DNA of 64,000 nucleotides, from positions 6,014,001 through 6,078,000 of the forward strand of contig NZ_JAUSZM010000003.1 in assembly GCF_030817655.1 (NCBI RefSeq), given 5' to 3'. How positions within the stretch are numbered: the stretch's first letter is position 1; every line of letters begins with the position of its first letter. Below, piece after piece: positions 59,488-64,000 of this stretch. The notes beneath the pieces were generated by a model. The model did no database searches. It worked only from the letters and a program-made list of their open reading frames with translations, and had not been told where the DNA came from. This DNA comes from Streptomyces sp. V4I2. GTDB lineage: Bacteria > Actinomycetota > Actinomycetes > Streptomycetales > Streptomycetaceae. The position numbers and the translations under genes were made by a program.

Positions 59488-59657
59488 GGTGGCCGGACGC
59501 CTTTGGACGACGTGATACGAGGTAGCACAGACCAACAAGCCGCACATGCTCTGATCAGGCAGAACGTCACTCAGTAGCACGACCGGGCACCACGCAGCAC
59601 GAACGCTCACGGTCTCGTAATGCGTAGGTCTCGGGTTCGACTCCCGAAGGCGGCTCC
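59488..59657 (+). repeat. att-like direct repeat 3, with tRNA-Thr(CGT) 3' half
   Basis: It shares the arm (GCTCTGATCAGGCAGAACG, GCACGACCGGGCACCACGC) and tRNA 3' half (from 59614) with the copies at 3938 and 26853. One base differs in the T-loop (CGACTCCC) and the terminal CCA is not extended (CTCCGGC). The downstream sequence is unrelated to that after copies 1 and 2, so this is probably the outer boundary of the array. Confidence 0.8.
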
Positions 59658-59660
59658 GGC

Positions 59661-59695
59661 AAAGGCCAGGTCACATAGCCCGTGACCTGGCCTTT
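59661..59695 (+). terminator. Hairpin terminator after att-like site 3
   Basis: A perfect stem AAAGGCCAGGTCAC / GTGACCTGGCCTTT with a 7-nt loop is followed by CGTCATTCC. This could be the original terminator of the tRNA-Thr gene, now displaced from its tRNA. Confidence 0.8.
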
Positions 59696-59699
59696 CGTC

Positions 59700-60044
59700 A
59701 TTCCTTGCGCGACTTTTGGTCTAAACCACTTACCGATCGGGCACCGAGGTGGCCAGATGGGGCCCGATCTGGGGCCCGCACGAGTCCAGTCTATCCGCGT
59801 TTTAGCCCCTTCTTCTTCGATGCCCGGTGTGCGGTGATGAGGTCTCAGAAGACTGAGACCTTCGAGGCGGGCATCTCGGGCAGCACCGTCTGGTTCGCGT
59901 CGGTCGTCATCCGCATCGACGGCCCCGATCATCGCCTGCACGGCTTTCCGTGCGACGCCGACGGCCAGTGCCGGACTCTCGGCCCTCGTGGCGGCCGTCG
60001 TAGAGCCGGATCGGTAGCAGGCCGGACAGATCTACCAGCCGGTC
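59700..60044. other. Post-att region without clear gene
   Basis: About 340 nt with an inverted repeat GATGAGGTCTC/GACTGAGACC near 59838-59862. Frames on both strands are of poor quality; the minus-strand ORF ending in RDRERSCCVV is antisense to the tRNA fragment. Nothing functional is evident. Confidence 0.35.
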
Positions 60045-60296
60045 TCAGCGGTCGGAGAAGAACTGGGGCGGTACATCATGCAGTTCGGCGACGCGACGCG
60101 GTGCACCAGGCGGCGCGTAGTCGGAGACGATCCAGTTGAAGATGCCCGGGGCGTAACTGGTGTGAAGGCCGTGCATCTTGAGCACGCCGAGGTGGCGGAC
60201 CAGGTGCAGCTCGACGTCGGGGCCGTACATCGACGAACCCGGTGTGTCACCGGTACGTGGGGCGCGGCCGGATACCGCTGGTGTTGCGTCTTGCAT
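60045..60296 (-). CDS. Small hypothetical protein
   Basis: 83 residues; an internal ATG gives 61 residues beginning MYGPDVELHLVRHLGVLKMHGLHTSYAPGIFNWIVSDYA. The sequence is plausible for a small domain (balanced hydrophobics, Trp/Tyr), but no family was recognised and it may be the remnant of a larger gene. The next 248 nt up to the amidase have no visible gene. Confidence 0.4.
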   Translation of the reverse strand: MQDATPAVSGRAPRTGDTPGSSMYGPDVELHLVRHLGVLKMHGLHTSYAPGIFNWIVSDYAPPGAPRRVAELHDVPPQFFSDR

Positions 60297-60544
60297 GCGA
60301 GGTCCGAGGTGTTTACCCGTTCATGATCGGGCGATCGACCGTCCATGGTCCGATGCGTCATAGCCTGCCGATCGTCGCGTACCCCACCGTCGCCCTGCCT
60401 GCCGGCAGGGCGCTGTCGTGACACGGACCGATCTGGGCCGGCGTGATGGCGTCGCGCGCGTCCACATACGAGGCGCTCGCGTGTTCCCCGTATCGCGGGG
60501 GAGCCGTTGCGGCCCTGTGCACCGGACATGGGTGAGGGGTAGCA

Positions 60545-63500
60545 GTGCGTTCGAGACACCGCAGTCAGCGGAAGAGGATCTGGTGGGGAGCCGCCGGGGG
60601 GCTCGCCACCGTCGGGCTGGTCATCGGGGCGGTCGCACAGGCCGCCCAGGGATCCGGCTCCACCCAGGGGCAGGGCACTGTCGGCGGGACGGCGGTGTCC
60701 GCGCCGATCAAGCCCGCCCTGCACACGCTGCAGGCCGACTTCAGCGCGGCCGCCGCGGAGTTCCACGTGCCGAGCAGCGTGCTGCTGGCCGTCTCCTACC
60801 AGCAGACGCTGTGGGAGTCGCACCGCGGCAGCCCGTCGGTCACCGGCAACTACAACGTCATGGGCCTCACCTCGGTCAGCCGGTCGGATCTCCGGGCGGC
60901 GTCGGACACCCCGCCGGAGACGAACGGCCGGGGTGACGACCCCCGGGCGCCGCACCATCCCGCGGCAACGCCGTCGGACAGCGGCACGGTGCCGCCGATC
61001 ACCCCGGCGATGCGCACCCTCGACACGGCCGCCTCGATGCTCGGCGACTCACCGGCGTCGCTGCGCACCTCCACGCGACAGAGCGTGCGCGGGGCCGCCG
61101 CGCTCCTCGCCTCGTACGAGCGCGCCGCGACCGGGTCACTGCCCACCACCTCCGCGCAGTGGTACCCCGCGGTGGCCCGCTTCTCGCAGGCCGCGAACTC
61201 CGCCACCGCCGACCAGTTCGCCCACCGGGTCTACGCGACGATACGCACCGGCGCCCACCGGATCACCGCGGACAACCAAGAGGTGACGCTCACCGCCGAC
61301 CCCTCGGTGCCGGTCCAGGCGTCCCCCAAGCTCAGCCCCGACCTCAAGTCCGCGGCGGCCCAGCCCTCGGACGCCGTGGCCCTGAAGACCACTCCGCAGT
61401 CCGGGGTGGCCCACGTCACGGCCGCCGTCACCCCGCTGTCCCCGCGGACCCCGGTGGTCCAGGCGGACACGACCACGACCACGACTACGCCCGCGACCGA
61501 GTGCCCGTCCACGCTGGCCTGCACCTTCACGCCGGCGGCCTACGCGCTGAACGGCAGCACCGACCAGACGGACTACGGCAACTACGACCTGGCCAACCGC
61601 CCCGCGGACGGGGACGCGATCACCAGCATCGTCATCCACGACACGGAGAGCACGGCGTCCTCGGCGATCAACGCGTTCCAGAAGCCGTCGTCCTACGCCA
61701 GCGCGCACTACGTGGTCGGCGCCGACGGTTCGGTCACGCAGATGGTGCCGACCAAGGACGTCGCCTGGCACGCGGGCAACAAGTACGTCAATGACCACTC
61801 GATCGGCATCGAGCACGAGGGCTACGCCCTGACCTACGGCTCCTGGTACACCGAGCAGGAGTACCAGTCCTCCGCGGCACTGGTGACCTACCTCGCCCAG
61901 CGGTTCGCCGTCCCGCTCGACCGCGAGCACCTCATCGGCCACGACGACGTTCCCGGTCCGCTCGACGCGTACTACGAGGGCATGCACTGGGACCCGGGCC
62001 CATGGTGGAACTGGGGCCACTATCTCGCCCTGCTGCAGGCCTCCCCGAACGGCGACGGCATGCCGGTGGCCGGTGGCGAGGTCACCATCACCCCGCCCTG
62101 GAGCACTGCGAACGAGCCGACCCTGACCGGCTGCGGCTCCTCCACCACCACCTGCCCCGCCAACCCGGCCAACTTCGTCTACCTGCGCACCAGTCCGTCC
62201 TCCACCGCCTCCCTGATCAAGGACCCGAAGTACACGGCGGACGGCCAGACCACCGGCTCCACGCTGGGCTGGGACTGGACCGACAAGGCCGTCTACGGCC
62301 AGACCTTCGTGGTCGCGGCGGTGCAGGGCGACTGGACGGCCATCTGGTTCGACGGGCAGAAGGCCTGGTTCTACAACCCCGGCGGCGCCTACTCCATGGC
62401 CAACACCGGCACCGCCAAGCAGCTGATCACCCCCGTCGGCACGTCGGCGGTCCCGGTGTACGGACGCGCCTACCCGGAGACCTCCGCCTACCCCTCGTCC
62501 CTGAGCACCCTCGCGGCCGACCCCAACCAGCAGCTGACCCCGCTGAGCCACGAGACCATCCAGCCGGGCCAGGCGTACCGCGCGCTCGACCAGGTGACGG
62601 GCGACTTCTACTACGCGGAGAACCTCAACTGCACGGCCGACCCCGACTGCCTGCTCGTCGTCGGCACCACGCGGTACTACCCGATCCGCTACAACCACCG
62701 GATCGCGTACGTGAAGGCGAGCGACGTCAGAACGATCCAGCCGGTCGTGCCGCCGACCGGCACGTTCAAGCCCGTCACCCCGGCGCGGATCATGGACACC
62801 CGCACGGGCACGGGTGTGGCGAAGGCGAAGGTCGGCCCGGCCGGTACGGTCGGTCTCCAGGTCGCGGGTGTGGCCGGGGTGCCGAGCAGTGGGGTCACCG
62901 GTGTGGTGGTGAACGTGACCGCGACCGGCGGGACTTCGTCCAGTTACGTCACCGTCTATCCGGACGGCAGTCCGCGCCCGGCGGTCTCCAACCTCAACTT
63001 CAGCGCGGGCGAGACGTTCCCCAACCTGGTCGTGGTCCCCGTGGTCGACGGAAAGGTCGACTTCTACAACAACGCAGGCAGCGTCAACCTCATCGCCGAC
63101 ATCACCGGCTACTACACGAGTGACGGCAGCGGATCGAAGCTCACCAGTGTCGGCCCGGCGCGGATCATGGACACCCGCACGGGCACGGGTGTGGCGAAGG
63201 CGAAGGTCGGCCCGGGCGGTACGGTCCGTCTGCAGGTCGCGGGTGTGGCCGGGGTGCCGAGCAGTGGGGTCACCGGTGTGGTGGTGAACGTGACCGCGAC
63301 CGGCGGGACTTCGTCCAGTTACGTCACCGTCTATCCGGACGGCAGTCCGCGCCCGGCGGTCTCCAACCTCAACTTCAGCGCGGGCGAGACCTTTCCCAAC
63401 CTGGTCGTGGTCCCCGTGGTCGACGGGAAGGTCGACTTCTACAACAACTCCGGCAGCGTCAACCTCGTCGCCGACATCACCGGCTACTTCAGCAGCAGCG

Positions 63501-63865
63501 GCTCCGTCGAGCACAACGCCGGCCCGCTCCGCGTCATGGACACCCGCAACGGCACCGGCGTCCGCAAGGGCACGGTCGGCGCCGCCGCCAAGGTCACCCT
63601 GACCGTCGGCGGCAGGAACGGCGTCCCCGTGAACGCCACCGCCGTCGTCCTCAACGTCACCGCGACCGGCGGTACTTCCTCCAGCTACGTCACGGTCTAC
63701 CCCGACGGGACCACCCGGTCCAGCGCGTCCAACCTCAACTTCACGGCCGGCGAGACCATACCCAACCTGGTCGTCGTCCCCGTGATCAACGGAAAGGTCG
63801 ACTTCTACAACAACGCCGGCAGCGTCCACCTCATCGCCGACCTGACGGGCTACTTCACCAGCTGA
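60545..63865 (+). CDS. Secreted N-acetylmuramoyl-L-alanine amidase with C-terminal repeats
   Basis: The 1106-residue protein starts at GTG. It has a signal peptide (basic RSQRKRIW, then GAAGGLATVGLVIGAVAQAAQG) and an N-terminal helical region (about 40-320). An amidase_2/PGRP domain follows (ITSIVIHDTESTASSA, DVAWHAGN, SIGIEHEG, LIGHDDVPG with the Zn-binding histidines). An SH3-like central region comes next, then three ~123-125-residue repeats (ARIMDTRTGTGVAKAKV...TATGGTSSSYVTVYPDG...NLVVVPVVDGKVDFYNN...ADITGYY). The repeats are probably cell-wall or surface binding. It cleaves the amide between muramic acid and the stem peptide. Confidence 0.93.
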   Translation: MRSRHRSQRKRIWWGAAGGLATVGLVIGAVAQAAQGSGSTQGQGTVGGTAVSAPIKPALHTLQADFSAAAAEFHVPSSVLLAVSYQQTLWESHRGSPSVTGNYNVMGLTSVSRSDLRAASDTPPETNGRGDDPRAPHHPAATPSDSGTVPPITPAMRTLDTAASMLGDSPASLRTSTRQSVRGAAALLASYERAATGSLPTTSAQWYPAVARFSQAANSATADQFAHRVYATIRTGAHRITADNQEVTLTADPSVPVQASPKLSPDLKSAAAQPSDAVALKTTPQSGVAHVTAAVTPLSPRTPVVQADTTTTTTTPATECPSTLACTFTPAAYALNGSTDQTDYGNYDLANRPADGDAITSIVIHDTESTASSAINAFQKPSSYASAHYVVGADGSVTQMVPTKDVAWHAGNKYVNDHSIGIEHEGYALTYGSWYTEQEYQSSAALVTYLAQRFAVPLDREHLIGHDDVPGPLDAYYEGMHWDPGPWWNWGHYLALLQASPNGDGMPVAGGEVTITPPWSTANEPTLTGCGSSTTTCPANPANFVYLRTSPSSTASLIKDPKYTADGQTTGSTLGWDWTDKAVYGQTFVVAAVQGDWTAIWFDGQKAWFYNPGGAYSMANTGTAKQLITPVGTSAVPVYGRAYPETSAYPSSLSTLAADPNQQLTPLSHETIQPGQAYRALDQVTGDFYYAENLNCTADPDCLLVVGTTRYYPIRYNHRIAYVKASDVRTIQPVVPPTGTFKPVTPARIMDTRTGTGVAKAKVGPAGTVGLQVAGVAGVPSSGVTGVVVNVTATGGTSSSYVTVYPDGSPRPAVSNLNFSAGETFPNLVVVPVVDGKVDFYNNAGSVNLIADITGYYTSDGSGSKLTSVGPARIMDTRTGTGVAKAKVGPGGTVRLQVAGVAGVPSSGVTGVVVNVTATGGTSSSYVTVYPDGSPRPAVSNLNFSAGETFPNLVVVPVVDGKVDFYNNSGSVNLVADITGYFSSSGSVEHNAGPLRVMDTRNGTGVRKGTVGAAAKVTLTVGGRNGVPVNATAVVLNVTATGGTSSSYVTVYPDGTTRSSASNLNFTAGETIPNLVVVPVINGKVDFYNNAGSVHLIADLTGYFTS
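62781..63500 (+). repeat. Tandem repeats 1 and 2 in the amidase tail
   Basis: The DNA of the first repeat (from 62781) recurs 375 nt later (from 63156) almost without change for about 330 nt. The third repeat (from about 63525) is clearly related at protein level but diverged in DNA. Suggests a recent duplication of one unit. Confidence 0.85.
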
Positions 63866-63921
63866 GCCCCAGGGCGGCGGGTCGCGAGGCGTACACCGGA
63901 CGCGCGTGTGCCCGCCCACGG

Positions 63922-63972
63922 CAGACGGGCCTGGTCACGAACGGCTCCTCCCTTCGTGGCCAGGTGCGTCTG
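63922..63972 (+). terminator. Hairpin terminator after the amidase
   Basis: CAGACG...CCTGGTCACGAA pairs with TTCGTGGCCAGG...CGTCTG across an 11-nt loop, giving about 18 pairs including one wobble. It lies 57 nt past the amidase stop, with no T-tract. Confidence 0.7.
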
Positions 63973-64000
63973 CGCCGGCAGGCCCGGCACCAGCAACGGT

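Larger units (their letters stand above)
27036..59657. mobile_element. Element B: second putative tandem integrative element
   Basis: The segment is bounded by att-like repeats 2 and 3. After repeat 2 it begins with the same terminator and 58-bp repeat seen after repeat 1, whereas the sequence after repeat 3 is unrelated and is probably chromosomal. It carries two catabolic regions, ISs, an ABC importer operon and signalling genes, but no recognisable integrase. Size about 32.6 kb. Inferred from repeat geometry; part of the content could have been present before flanking repeats formed. Confidence 0.4.

Noticed and set aside
59343..59510. Integrase C-terminus on the minus strand (GHPGPATPHLNAYAQQ)
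   Set aside because: Superficially like a tyrosine-recombinase tail but without the Arg-His-Arg-Tyr residues or any upstream catalytic domain.
59567..59941. 124-codon minus-strand ORF with SGVEPETYALRDRER, and its relative at 26944-27303
   Set aside because: The peptide is the antisense translation of the tRNA 3' half, a well-known false ORF.

Overview
The window is high-GC actinobacterial DNA and almost certainly comes from a Streptomyces: strong G/C bias at third codon positions, GTG/TTG starts, ATGA/GTGA stop-start overlaps, an in-frame TTA codon at the left edge, a gamma-butyrolactone-receptor-like TetR, StrR-, PucR- and STAND-type regulators, and copies of the 3' half of a tRNA-Thr(CGT).

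Layout. (1) 1-3.5 kb: a STAND NTPase (cut by the window edge) coupled to a small membrane-anchored protein, divergent from a beta-propeller protein. (2) 4.1, 27.0 and 59.6 kb: three direct repeats (170-183 bp) ending in the 3' half of tRNA-Thr(CGT). They look like attachment-site scars of tandemly integrated, now integrase-less elements. Element A (4.1-27.0 kb) carries a biosynthetic cluster; element B (27.0-59.6 kb) carries catabolic and regulatory genes. (3) 5.1-26.6 kb: the cluster. A TetR and a StrR-like activator face each other. Then come a type II thioesterase, a branched-chain 2-oxoacid dehydrogenase (E1alpha, E1beta, E2), ilvBNC, a KAS III, an ACP, a luciferase-like monooxygenase, an MFS exporter, a HAD phosphatase, an SDR, an AfsA-like protein, two unknown proteins, a flavin reductase, an MBL hydrolase, a second MFS, a 47-residue peptide with three VENCVPAH-type repeats, and a stand-alone YcaO protein. 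The enzyme set resembles that of methylenomycin with an added valine-to-isobutyryl-CoA supply. The repeat peptide plus YcaO is the novel part.

(4) 27.4-36.1 kb: an IS5-type transposase remnant, then two divergent operons: a flavin oxidoreductase, a tautomerase, an aldehyde dehydrogenase, a hydrolase and two DUF1185 proteins on one strand; a BCCT transporter, a SnoaL-like protein, a flavin reductase and a GntR regulator on the other. They look like uptake and breakdown of a small, probably nitrogenous compound. (5) 36.2-43.7 kb: a glutamine-synthetase-like gene, glxBCD-type glutamate-synthase-like subunits, a sarcosine-oxidase-like enzyme, an XRE-cupin regulator and an ammonium transporter. 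The first and last genes share a 39-bp promoter motif. (6) 43.8-46.1 kb: an intact IS110-family transposase and a truncated IS3. (7) 46.4-53.0 kb: an amino-acid-type ABC importer, a glutamine-amidotransferase-like hydrolase and a PLP decarboxylase, with a divergent PucR regulator. (8) 53.1-59.3 kb: an NB-ARC/TPR protein, a small membrane protein and a Ser/Thr kinase with an eight-unit PQQ propeller. (9) After the last att-like site: a secreted N-acetylmuramoyl-L-alanine amidase with three C-terminal repeats.

The genes in element A appear to form one long co-directional transcription unit from 7.1 to 26.6 kb with many translational overlaps. All functional statements come from reading motifs and gene context; no database search was run.
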